Of a stretch of 7,418 bases of DNA, positions 1 to 4,959 are shown in pieces. The notes beneath the pieces were generated by a model. It was not told where the DNA came from. It ran no database searches and was given only the letters and a program-made list of their open reading frames with translations. The first letter of the stretch is position 1; each line of letters starts with the position of its first letter. Made by a program: the position numbers and the translations under genes. Source of the DNA: DATIXJ01 sp035518715 (GTDB lineage Bacteria > Bacteroidota > Ignavibacteria > UBA10030 > SZUA-254); contig DATIXJ010000039.1 of NCBI GenBank assembly GCA_035518715.1, positions 1 through 7,418 on the forward strand, given 5' to 3'.

Positions 1-84
1 GACCGACCGCACAGTTCGTTGGGATACCGGACACCGAAAGAATTTATCGAACAACTCGACGAACGGGAAAGCAGTGCAGCTTGA
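1..84 (+). CDS. IS3-family transposase (OrfB, DDE/rve integrase core), C-terminal fragment
   Basis: Only the last 27 codons are present, in the frame starting at base 1 and ending with TGA at 82-84. The peptide begins DRPHSSLGYRTPKEFIEQLD. The RPHSSLGYRTP stretch is the highly conserved C-terminal signature of IS3-family OrfB transposases, which follows the last acidic residue of the DDE catalytic triad. The enzyme would cut and join IS ends during copy-out/paste-in transposition. The start and the catalytic domain lie to the left of the window, so it cannot be told whether the gene is intact. The family call is firm; the subgroup cannot be assigned from this fragment. Confidence 0.85.
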   Translation, partial: DRPHSSLGYRTPKEFIEQLDERESSAA

Positions 85-139
85 CAATCATCACGGAAAT
101 CTTCTCATTCAATTTGGACCCACCACGGGGAGCAGACCA
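1..139 (+). mobile_element. Right end of an IS3-family insertion sequence (left part outside window)
   Basis: The window begins inside an IS3-family transposase reading rightward, and a probable right terminal inverted repeat lies at 115-139, about 30 bp after the stop codon. That stretch begins TGGACCCACC and ends GCAGACCA, so it closes with the CA-3' dinucleotide typical of IS3-family right ends. The matching left end is not in the window, so neither the terminal repeat nor any target duplication can be verified. The exact boundary (about 139) is an inference from position and the terminal CA. Confidence 0.6.
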
Positions 140-202
140 ATTTTTCGTTGACGAATGAATAATTCGTAGAAGGAGAAAATGACCACACGGCCGGAAATCC
201 CG

Positions 203-796
203 CTATTGTATACTCCCAATAGCATTGAGTATGTTCTTCTCAATTCGGTACGTGGGAATCATCGTGATAGTATCCCGAGACATCATCAGCCCGTCGGCTA
301 CGATCCTGGTATCCGATGTCCCGGTATCGAAAGACCAGTAATATGTCCCTGTTTCGGCAATTGTTGCGCTGAAATTGTAGCTCGCTTTCACAGAGACCTT
401 CGTGCGGTCAGGGTCGACCTGGAGCACTATGATGTTGATGGTCCCCTGCAGTTCCCCTTCAGCTTCTCGTACCAGGTAATCGACGTAGTCGCCCGTGAAG
501 GCTTTTTTCCCTTTTGCCTCCAGATACCCGGCGGAAACAAGCTCCGATGGGTTCGTCGAAGTATACGAGAGCGTGATAAGTCCCGATGCTTTTTCAAAAT
601 GATCAATGTGAAATGGAGACGTTGCAACATATTGAATGACGTTGGACCATGTCGAATCGAACGGGTGATGATATATCTGTGAGAGCGCGGCAGGGGCCAT
701 TTCAACAATCATGGGCGGAGTGTATCGGGCCGATGTGCACCCGACATAGGAGATGATTGATATGAATAACTGCACTAGTATGAGACCGTTGCGCAA
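203..796 (-). CDS. Predicted small lipoprotein of unknown function
   Basis: This gene encodes a 197-residue protein if it starts at the TTG at 794-796. That start gives a short N-terminus (MRNG) followed by a hydrophobic stretch (residues 5-16) and the lipobox-like YVGC, with Cys20 as the candidate lipidated residue. The Tyr at -3 is not canonical. The frame stays open upstream to an ATG at 965-967 (254 residues), but the added part would place the signal sequence inside the protein. No Shine-Dalgarno sequence is visible before the TTG, so the start is uncertain. The mature part has a phrase of the type PFDSTWSNVIQY...FHIDHFEKASGLITLSY, reminiscent of small envelope lipoproteins with a BamC-like helix-grip module in which a 'KxSGLItL' strand is conserved. 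This is a resemblance only; no function is assigned. A transposase gene ends about 195 bp upstream and may have displaced its native promoter. Confidence 0.6.
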   Translation of the reverse strand: MRNGLILVQLFISIISYVGCTSARYTPPMIVEMAPAALSQIYHHPFDSTWSNVIQYVATSPFHIDHFEKASGLITLSYTSTNPSELVSAGYLEAKGKKAFTGDYVDYLVREAEGELQGTINIIVLQVDPDRTKVSVKASYNFSATIAETGTYYWSFDTGTSDTRIVADGLMMSRDTITMIPTYRIEKNILNAIGSIQ

Positions 797-970
797 TGAC
801 GAATGCCGGGAAGGTGCCGGAGATAGAGCATCCCTATCGGGGCTCGGGAGCCACAGTGAGATGAACGAAATGCCTGTCACGCCCGTTAAACATCGCGCTC
901 TGGCGCCACCTTGGGCAAATCCCGTCAAGGAAAGCATATTTCTGGACCTCATATCCTTGGAATTCAAATG

Positions 971-1000
971 AACTCCGTCAGGAGCGGCGTGTCATCCGGA
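971..1000 (+). repeat. Palindrome-containing repeat, left copy (downstream of tnpA)
   Basis: The sequence AACTCCGTCAGGAG (971-984) holds the palindrome CTCC-GTCA-GGAG (973-984). The same 14 bases recur in the same orientation at 2083-2096, and the similarity goes on more weakly to ATCCGGA (994-1000 here, 2103-2109 there), with several of the differences being transitions. The repeat overlaps the stop codon of the transposase gene (992-994). Its location is right for the downstream-end hairpin that IS200/IS605-type transposases recognise, but this role is inferred. Confidence 0.6.
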
Positions 1001-1474
1001 TGTTTCCTCTTCAGCCCGGTTCCGCTCGAACAAATATTTATCCACATAGCCCACATTGAATTTTTTCAACATCAGCACATATTCCTCACCGAACGATTTC
1101 CTTGCGTGGTGTTTTTCCTGATCCCGGATGTAACCGACAACCTTCTCTATTTGTGAATGCGAGTACGAGAATGCACCGAACCCCTCCTGCCATCTGAATT
1201 TCTTGTTGATCCACCTCTTCTCATTCACGAATGCCGATGAATTGTTTTTGATATCCCTCACGAGATCAGACAATGCTGTGCTCGGTTTCATCCCCACCAG
1301 GATATGCAGGTGATCGGACATACCGCCTATCGCGATGAGTTTCTGTTGTTTGTTCCGAACGATCCCGGTGATATACTTATACAACTCTTCCTTGTGATCG
1401 TTGCTTATCAGATGTTGCCTTCCCTGGACGCTAAAGACGACATGGATGTAAATTTGTGTATACGTATTTGCCAT
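992..1474 (-). CDS. tnpA: IS200/IS605-family Y1 (HUH) transposase TnpA
   Basis: This 160-residue protein is a single-domain Y1 transposase that cuts and rejoins single-stranded DNA at hairpins through a 5'-phosphotyrosine link. It starts MANTYTQIYIHVVFSVQGRQ, has the HUH metal-binding motif as His55-Leu-His57 in SDHLHILVG, and the helix VVGYIRDQ, which carries the expected catalytic Tyr115 and the metal-ligand Gln119. The WQEGFGAFSYSHSQI stretch (95-109) is typical of the IS200-like branch common in Bacteroidota-type genomes. Length matches the family (about 140-160). The ATG at 1472-1474 was chosen over the upstream in-frame ATG (1522) because GGGAGGA lies 6 bases before it and family members begin here. 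All key residues are present, so it is probably active. There is no tnpB. GC-rich palindromes on both sides suggest it belongs with the repeat family between 1515 and 2109, either as an ordinary IS200 or as a domesticated RAYT-like protein. Confidence 0.92.
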   Translation of the reverse strand: MANTYTQIYIHVVFSVQGRQHLISNDHKEELYKYITGIVRNKQQKLIAIGGMSDHLHILVGMKPSTALSDLVRDIKNNSSAFVNEKRWINKKFRWQEGFGAFSYSHSQIEKVVGYIRDQEKHHARKSFGEEYVLMLKKFNVGYVDKYLFERNRAEEETSG

Positions 1475-1480
1475 GGACGC

Positions 1481-1487
1481 TCCTCCC
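1481..1487 (-). promoter_or_regulatory. Ribosome binding site of tnpA
   Basis: Read on the minus strand this is GGGAGGA, a near-perfect Shine-Dalgarno sequence 6 bases before the ATG at 1474. It decides the transposase start and is much stronger than the signals in front of most other genes in the window. Confidence 0.75.
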
Positions 1488-1514
1488 GATACGATTTCTT
1501 GCTTCCATCCAAGA

Positions 1515-1583
1515 CATTTCACCCCGATGGGGTTCGATGCTTGGGATATTCTGTGCTAGAGACATATCACCCCCAGGGGGTTA
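1515..1583 (+). repeat. REP-like repeat unit, truncated copy next to tnpA
   Basis: This 69-bp stretch matches the first part of the two full units at 1709 and 1888, with one or a few substitutions, and then diverges. It holds two palindromes: ACCCC-GAT-GGGGT (1521-1533) and ACCCCC-A-GGGGGT (1569-1581). Each is preceded by AGACAT-N-TCACCCC (starting at 1512 and 1560), so the box recurs with a period of exactly 48 bp. The unit lies 40-110 bp upstream of the transposase start codon, where the upstream-end hairpin of an IS200-like element would be expected. Confidence 0.8.
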
Positions 1584-1708
1584 TCCCAGCCGAGGCGCAA
1601 GGAACATGTCACCCAAGAACTGCTCCCATCCTCGTGAATCGGCACGAGCCATCGTAAATTCCGATGGACATTCATTCTTCTGCGCGTCACCATTCAAATC
1701 CCAAGAGA
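1584..1708. other. Spacer between repeat copies; no gene seen
   Basis: This stretch separates the truncated repeat copy from the first complete one. It has no clear palindrome and no reading frame with a credible start and product. A faint likeness between 1660-1690 and the 'cgatgcttcggatattctg' part of the unit could be a decayed copy, but it is too weak to assert. Confidence 0.4.
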
Positions 1709-1871
1709 ATCATTTCTCCCCGATGGGGTTCGATGCTTCGGATATTCTGTGCTAAAGACATATCACCCCCAGGGGGGTAAGCGGTTTTCCCGAATAATTC
1801 CACAGAAATTGAACTCGACTCGCTCATGGTGATTCCGAACCATTTTGTTTCAATCCCGTCAGGGATGGAAT
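1709..1871 (+). repeat. REP-like composite repeat unit, copy A (163 bp)
   Basis: This is the first of two nearly identical direct repeats (the other is 1888-2049, period 178-179 bp, about eight substitutions and one single-base gap by eye). The unit contains three hairpins in fixed order: CCCC-GAT-GGGG near the start (about 1718-1728), ACCCCC-A-GGGGGG (about 1765-1777) and ATCCC-GTCA-GGGAT at the end (1853-1866). The roughly 75 bp between the second and third palindrome is well conserved between the copies although it shows no palindrome and no reading frame. Confidence 0.88.
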
Positions 1872-1887
1872 ATTTCCCAACGACGGG

Positions 1888-2049
1888 ATCATTTCTCCCC
1901 GATGGGGTTCGATGCTTGGGATATTCTGCGCTAGAGACATATCACCCCCAGGGGGTTAGCGGTTTTCCCGAATAATTCCACAGAAATTGAACTCGACTCG
2001 CACATCGTGATTCTGAACCGTTTTGTTTCAATCCCGTCAGGGATGGAAT
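1888..2049 (+). repeat. REP-like composite repeat unit, copy B (162 bp)
   Basis: This is the second complete copy, in the same orientation as copy A and separated from it by 16 bp (1872-1887). The palindromes are CCCC-GAT-GGGG (about 1897-1907), ACCCCC-A-GGGGGT (about 1944-1956) and ATCCC-GTCA-GGGAT (2031-2044). Compared with copy A it lacks one G in the second palindrome. The high identity points to a recent tandem duplication or to ongoing homogenisation. Next to it lies the self-complementary TCTCTAGAGA (2051-2060). Confidence 0.88.
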
Positions 2050-2082
2050 GTCTCTAGAGATTACGTCGTCAGCAATCATCCA

Positions 2083-2109
2083 AACTCCGTCAGGAGTGAC
2101 ATATCCGGA
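2083..2109 (+). repeat. Palindrome-containing repeat, right copy
   Basis: The sequence AACTCCGTCAGGAGT repeats the motif at 971-984; here the palindrome ACTCC-GTCA-GGAGT (2084-2097) is perfect with a 5-bp stem. The GTCA loop is shared with the third hairpin of the 163-bp units. With the copy at 971 it brackets the transposase gene and the repeat array, making about 1.1 kb between them. Confidence 0.6.
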
Positions 2110-2292
2110 ATGACTCGGTGCATCAGAGGTTTCACAATTGGTCATGGCGCGTATCAGCGTGTGGGAACAAGGAGAGGCAGGATTTTTTTTGACGGGCGGC
2201 AGTTGGCCTGAATTCGTGACATCCGGCGGCATGGACGCGCAGACTCCTGCGTCGTCCCTCTCGCCGAACTTATCGAAAATCGCGTAGTGTGA

Positions 2293-2311
2293 AATGATCG
2301 CGCCGATCATT
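2293..2311. repeat. Perfect 8-bp-stem palindrome
   Basis: AATGATCG-CGC-CGATCATT is a perfect inverted repeat with a three-base centre. It is AT-richer than the REP-like hairpins and is not followed by a T run, so it is not a terminator. It could be a protein-binding site or another member of the local palindrome set; no function can be assigned. Confidence 0.5.
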
Positions 2312-2340
2312 CTCTCGATCCCCATGAGCCACATGAGAAC

Positions 2341-2356
2341 AAGTGCTGAAGCACTT
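2341..2356. repeat. REP-like palindrome AAGTGC-TGAA-GCACTT
   Basis: This is a perfect 6-bp stem with a TGAA loop (or 7-bp with a two-base loop), followed by only TT before GC, too short for a convincing terminator. A partial echo (GCAC) follows at 2359. It has the same general size as the other palindromes of this region but a different stem sequence. Confidence 0.5.
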
Positions 2357-2401
2357 TTGCACTACCGTGATTTCTTCGGAGACAGAACCGTTGGGTGAAT
2401 G

Positions 2402-2450
2402 GCCTCCGATGCGCGCACCAACCTGAGGGTTGGCGAAATGCCTCCTATGC
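2402..2450. repeat. Palindrome CCAACC-TGAG-GGTTGG between two 11-bp direct repeats
   Basis: The inverted repeat occupies 2418-2433 (6-bp stem, loop TGAG). It is flanked by a direct repeat, GCCTCCGATGC (2402-2412) and GCCTCCTATGC (2440-2450), that differs at one base. A palindrome set between short direct repeats could mark a small mobile repeat with its duplicated flank, but chance is not excluded. Confidence 0.45.
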
Positions 2451-2462
2451 CGGAAAAAAGAA

Positions 2463-2509
2463 ACCCTATTCGTCGCTTCCCGAAACTTGAGAAGAACAGG
2501 AAATAGGGT
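2463..2509. repeat. 8-bp inverted repeat ACCCTATT ... AATAGGGT
   Basis: Perfect 8-bp arms (2463-2470 and 2502-2509) are separated by 31 bp without evident inner structure. The arms might be the ends of a small element or a long-loop hairpin; with this spacing a chance match is quite possible. Confidence 0.3.
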
Positions 2510-2579
2510 GATTGCGGCTCGCCTACGCCGCACCGGAACAATACAGAATTCAAACGAGAATAGCAAAACCTCGCCTGAT

Positions 2580-2608
2580 TTGTTTGGTATCACAATAAGC
2601 GTTATATT
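2580..2608 (+). promoter_or_regulatory. Possible promoter of the nucleotidyltransferase-metK-ahcY operon
   Basis: TTGTTT (2580-2585) and TATATT (2603-2608) are separated by 17 bp. The -10 element matches the sigma-70 consensus at five of six positions; the -35 element is weak. It is the best promoter-like pair upstream of the operon and would give a leader of about 155 nt. The organism's own promoter consensus is unknown, so this is tentative. Confidence 0.3.
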
Positions 2609-2610
2609 TA

Positions 2611-2773
2611 TCCATTAAATTGAGCTGGATCGAGGAATTGTCCGCCGGAATCCGTCTTTTCTTTCAAAATCCATAATCCTCAAGCGTAAAGAGTTTCATG
2701 ATAATCCAATCAGGGGATGGTCATACCCGATGCAGGGTGATTGAACTGATACATTCTGCGACAAACTCATAAC
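2611..2773 (+). other. Untranslated leader upstream of the operon; no recognised riboswitch
   Basis: The stretch has no gene. A small inverted repeat ACCC-GATGCA-GGGT lies at 2725-2738. Because metK and ahcY are in the operon I looked for SAM- or SAH-riboswitch core motifs and found none I could recognise by eye. The 15 bases before the ATG at 2774 contain no Shine-Dalgarno sequence. Confidence 0.35.
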
Positions 2774-3748
2774 ATGCGCGCACTAATTCCCGTCGCCGGA
2801 TTCGGAAGCCGGCTTCGCCCTCACACGTTCACCGTCCCAAAGGTCCTGCTGAACGTCGCGGGGAAACCGATCATCGGCCATATCCTCGACAAAATCATCG
2901 AAGATGGATTTACCGAAGCGACGATCATTGTCGGCTACCTTGGCGAAAAAGTCCGGGAATATGTTCAGTCTCATTACTCCATCCGTGTCGACTTCATTGA
3001 ACAGCCGGAAGCAAAGGGACTGGCACATGCCATCTATCTCGCCAAAGAGACCATCAACCATGAACCGATCCTCATCATCCTCGGCGATACGATTTTTGAT
3101 GTCAATCTGAAACCGGTACTCAAGGAGAAGCATACCGCAATCGGCGTCAAGGAAGTCAGCGATCCGCGAAGATTCGGCGTGGTCGAGCTCAAAGACGGAT
3201 TTGCGAAACACCTGATTGAAAAACCCGAACAGCCGACAAGCAATCTCGCGATCGTCGGCTTGTACTGGATACGCAACCCAAAGCTCCTCATCAGCTCGAT
3301 CGACGAGCTTTTTAAGAAGAACCAGATGACGAAAGGAGAGTTTCAGCTCACCGATGCATTGGAGTTGATGCTGAAGCAGGGAGAAAAGATCAAGACCTTC
3401 TCCGTCGACGGTTGGTATGACTGCGGGAAACCGGAAACACTCCTCGCGACAAACCGCCATCTCCTCGAGAAAATGCAGCACTCGGTCAAAATCAAAGATG
3501 TCGTCATCATTCCGCCTGTCTATGTGGCAAAGTCGGCAACCATTCTTCACTCGGTGATTGGGCCGTTTGCAACGATTGCCGACAGGGCAAGCGTCTCCGA
3601 TTCCATCATCCGCAATTCCATCGTGAGCGAAGATGCACAGGTGCATCAGGCCGTCCTCGAGGATTCTCTGGTCGGCGTGAATGCGCTCGTCGAGGGAACG
3701 TTCAATCGCATCAATATCGGCGATTCATCCGAAATCGAATTTCATTAA
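2774..3748 (+). CDS. Sugar-phosphate nucleotidyltransferase with left-handed beta-helix tail
   Basis: This 324-residue enzyme should condense an NTP and a sugar-1-phosphate to an NDP-sugar and pyrophosphate in the cytoplasm, supplying precursors for surface polysaccharide or cell wall. The N-terminal Rossmann-like domain (1-235) shows the family signature AGFGSRLRPHTFTVPK (8-23) with the catalytic Arg13 and Lys23, a metal-binding aspartate in LGDTIFD (Asp105), the EKP motif (149-151), GEFQLTDAL (188-196) and WYDCGKPETL (Asp216). Residues of about 245-320 look like hexapeptide repeats of a left-handed beta-helix ('SVIGPFATIADRASVSDSII'). The overall form is that of glucose-1-phosphate thymidylyl-/uridylyltransferase-like proteins, but the nucleotide and sugar cannot be fixed from sequence. 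It has no recognisable ribosome binding site. The stop lies 19 bp before metK, and the two are probably co-transcribed. The functional link with SAM metabolism is unclear. Confidence 0.9.
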   Translation: MRALIPVAGFGSRLRPHTFTVPKVLLNVAGKPIIGHILDKIIEDGFTEATIIVGYLGEKVREYVQSHYSIRVDFIEQPEAKGLAHAIYLAKETINHEPILIILGDTIFDVNLKPVLKEKHTAIGVKEVSDPRRFGVVELKDGFAKHLIEKPEQPTSNLAIVGLYWIRNPKLLISSIDELFKKNQMTKGEFQLTDALELMLKQGEKIKTFSVDGWYDCGKPETLLATNRHLLEKMQHSVKIKDVVIIPPVYVAKSATILHSVIGPFATIADRASVSDSIIRNSIVSEDAQVHQAVLEDSLVGVNALVEGTFNRINIGDSSEIEFH

Positions 3749-3752
3749 ACCT

Positions 3753-3759
3753 GGAAGGA
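3753..3759 (+). promoter_or_regulatory. Ribosome binding site of metK
   Basis: GGAAGGA lies 8 bases before the ATG at 3768. It supports that start over the open frame reaching back to 3681, which would overlap the upstream gene by 68 bases and add 29 residues that MetK proteins do not have. Confidence 0.75.
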
Positions 3760-3767
3760 ATACTCGT

Positions 3768-4928
3768 ATGTCGTATCTGTTCACGTCCGAATCGGTCTCC
3801 GAAGGTCATCCCGACAAAGTCTGCGATCAGATCTCCGATGCAGTTCTCGACGCGCTGTTTGAGCAGGACAAATCCTCCCGCGTTGCGTGCGAATGTTTTG
3901 TGACAACAGGACTCGCCCTCGTCGGCGGCGAGGTGACAACCAGGGGGTACGTCGATGTGCAGAAGATCGTACGAAACGTCATCAAGGATATCGGGTATAC
4001 GGAAGCCGGTATCGGTTTTGATGCGGATTCGTGCTCGGTGCTTTCGGCTATCCACTCGCAATCACCAAACATTTCCCAGGGAGTCGATGTCGGCGGAGCA
4101 GGCGACCAGGGCATGATGTTTGGCTACGCGAGCACGGAAACGCCCGAGCTCATGCCGATGCCGATCATGTATGCTCACCAGCTCGTCAAACGTCTCGCAG
4201 ACATCCGAAAGAAAAATCACGATCTCATGCCGTACATCCGCCCCGATGCAAAATCGCAGGTCACCATTGAGTATGAAGGAAAGAAGCCAGTCAGGGTGAG
4301 GACCGTCGTTGTTTCGACACAACATGCGCCACACGTCTCGCAGAAAAAGATCAAGGAAGACGTGATTGAACTGGTAGTGAAGAAGGTTATTCCGGAAGGG
4401 ATGCTCGACAAGAAGACGCAATATTTCGTGAACCCCACAGGGTTGTTCGAAATCGGAGGACCGCATGGCGACAGCGGACTCACCGGAAGGAAAATCATTG
4501 TTGACACCTACGGCGGCCGCGCACCTCATGGCGGCGGCGCCTTCTCCGGCAAGGATCCGACGAAGGTCGATCGGAGCGCGGCATATGCCACCCGGCATAT
4601 GGCGAAAAACGTCGTTGCAGCGGGACTGGCAAGCGAATGCCTTATTCAGGTTGCGTACGCGATCGGCATGGTTGAACCGATTTCGATCCACGCGCAGACA
4701 TATGGTACCGGAGTTATCCCCGATGCACAGCTGGAACAGATTTTGAAGTCTCTTTCGGTAGCCGATGCACCGTTCGATCTTACGCCGCGGGGCATTATCG
4801 AGCGCCTTGATCTCCGGAGACCGATTTACCGGAAGACCGCCGCATACGGCCATTTCGGAAGGGAAGAAAAAGAATTCACCTGGGAACGAACCGACAAGGT
4901 GAAGGCATTAAAGAAAGCGGTTCGGTAG
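3768..4928 (+). CDS. metK: S-adenosylmethionine synthetase (methionine adenosyltransferase)
   Basis: MetK makes S-adenosylmethionine from methionine and ATP, releasing phosphate and pyrophosphate; it is a cytoplasmic tetramer in known bacteria. The 386-residue product has the usual length (about 380-400) and all the expected landmarks: SESVSEGHPDKVCDQISDA at the N-terminus with the ATP-contacting His14 and Asp16, signature 1 GAGDQGMMFGY (110-120), GGPHGDSGLTGRKIIVDTYGG (230-250) and the phosphate-binding signature 2 GGGAFSGKD (255-263) followed by KVDRSAAYATR. The C-terminal domain keeps EPISIHAQTYGTG (303-315) and the FDLTPRGIIERLDLRRPIY stretch. No frameshift or lost catalytic residue is visible. 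ahcY begins 31 bp after its stop, so SAM production and SAH removal are likely transcribed together. Confidence 0.97.
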   Translation: MSYLFTSESVSEGHPDKVCDQISDAVLDALFEQDKSSRVACECFVTTGLALVGGEVTTRGYVDVQKIVRNVIKDIGYTEAGIGFDADSCSVLSAIHSQSPNISQGVDVGGAGDQGMMFGYASTETPELMPMPIMYAHQLVKRLADIRKKNHDLMPYIRPDAKSQVTIEYEGKKPVRVRTVVVSTQHAPHVSQKKIKEDVIELVVKKVIPEGMLDKKTQYFVNPTGLFEIGGPHGDSGLTGRKIIVDTYGGRAPHGGGAFSGKDPTKVDRSAAYATRHMAKNVVAAGLASECLIQVAYAIGMVEPISIHAQTYGTGVIPDAQLEQILKSLSVADAPFDLTPRGIIERLDLRRPIYRKTAAYGHFGREEKEFTWERTDKVKALKKAVR

Positions 4929-4959
4929 AATACTCATATACTTGCTCAACGTATTACTC

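Larger units (their letters stand above)
2110..2510. other. Gene-free, palindrome-rich stretch; possible decayed reading frame
   Basis: No convincing gene is visible. On the + strand one frame is open in three successive pieces: an ATG at 2144 to TAG at 2285-2287 (47 residues), a piece ending in TGA at 2396-2398, and an ATG at 2399, overlapping no base with that TGA, to TAG at 2504-2506 (35 residues, basic, ending PKLEKNRK). None has a clear ribosome binding site, and none is recognised. Because all three lie in the same frame they could be relics of one coding sequence, but palindromes (2293-2311, 2341-2356, 2418-2433) run through them, which suits non-coding repeat DNA better. Confidence 0.35.

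Noticed and set aside
179..682. Plus-strand frame of 167 codons with AAGGAG before its ATG
   Set aside because: It runs antisense to the predicted lipoprotein, is full of His/Arg/Cys typical of shadow frames, and its Shine-Dalgarno spacing is only 3 bases. The start region is kept as a finding only.
1304..1755. Plus-strand frames over the tnpA start and the repeat region
   Set aside because: They are antisense to tnpA or read through palindromic repeats; no product is recognisable.
1515..2109. Repeats considered as a CRISPR array
   Set aside because: Units are about 163 bp with only two full copies, the spacer is 16 bp, and there are no cas genes; the pattern is that of REP-like elements.
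1942..2334. Minus-strand frame of 130 codons and the neighbouring 2270-2593 frame
   Set aside because: The C-terminal half of the first is translated repeat unit B, and the second runs through three palindromes; neither has a ribosome binding site or a known domain.
2341..2358. Hairpin followed by T residues as an intrinsic terminator
   Set aside because: Only TT follows the stem before GC, the stem is just 6 bp, and no gene ends upstream on the + strand; a REP-like palindrome fits better.
2611..2773. Possible SAM or SAH riboswitch in the leader of the metK/ahcY operon
   Set aside because: I could not find the conserved core of any SAM or SAH riboswitch class by eye; only a weak 4-bp hairpin is present. 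A covariance-model search would be decisive.
2783..3646. Long minus-strand open frame (287 codons) opposite the nucleotidyltransferase gene
   Set aside because: It is a shadow of a clearly recognised gene; the translation has no family motifs and is rich in residues produced by reading the complementary strand of a biased coding sequence.
4062..4853. Long minus-strand open frame (263 codons) opposite metK
   Set aside because: It lies wholly inside metK, whose catalytic motifs are all intact, and has no recognisable product.
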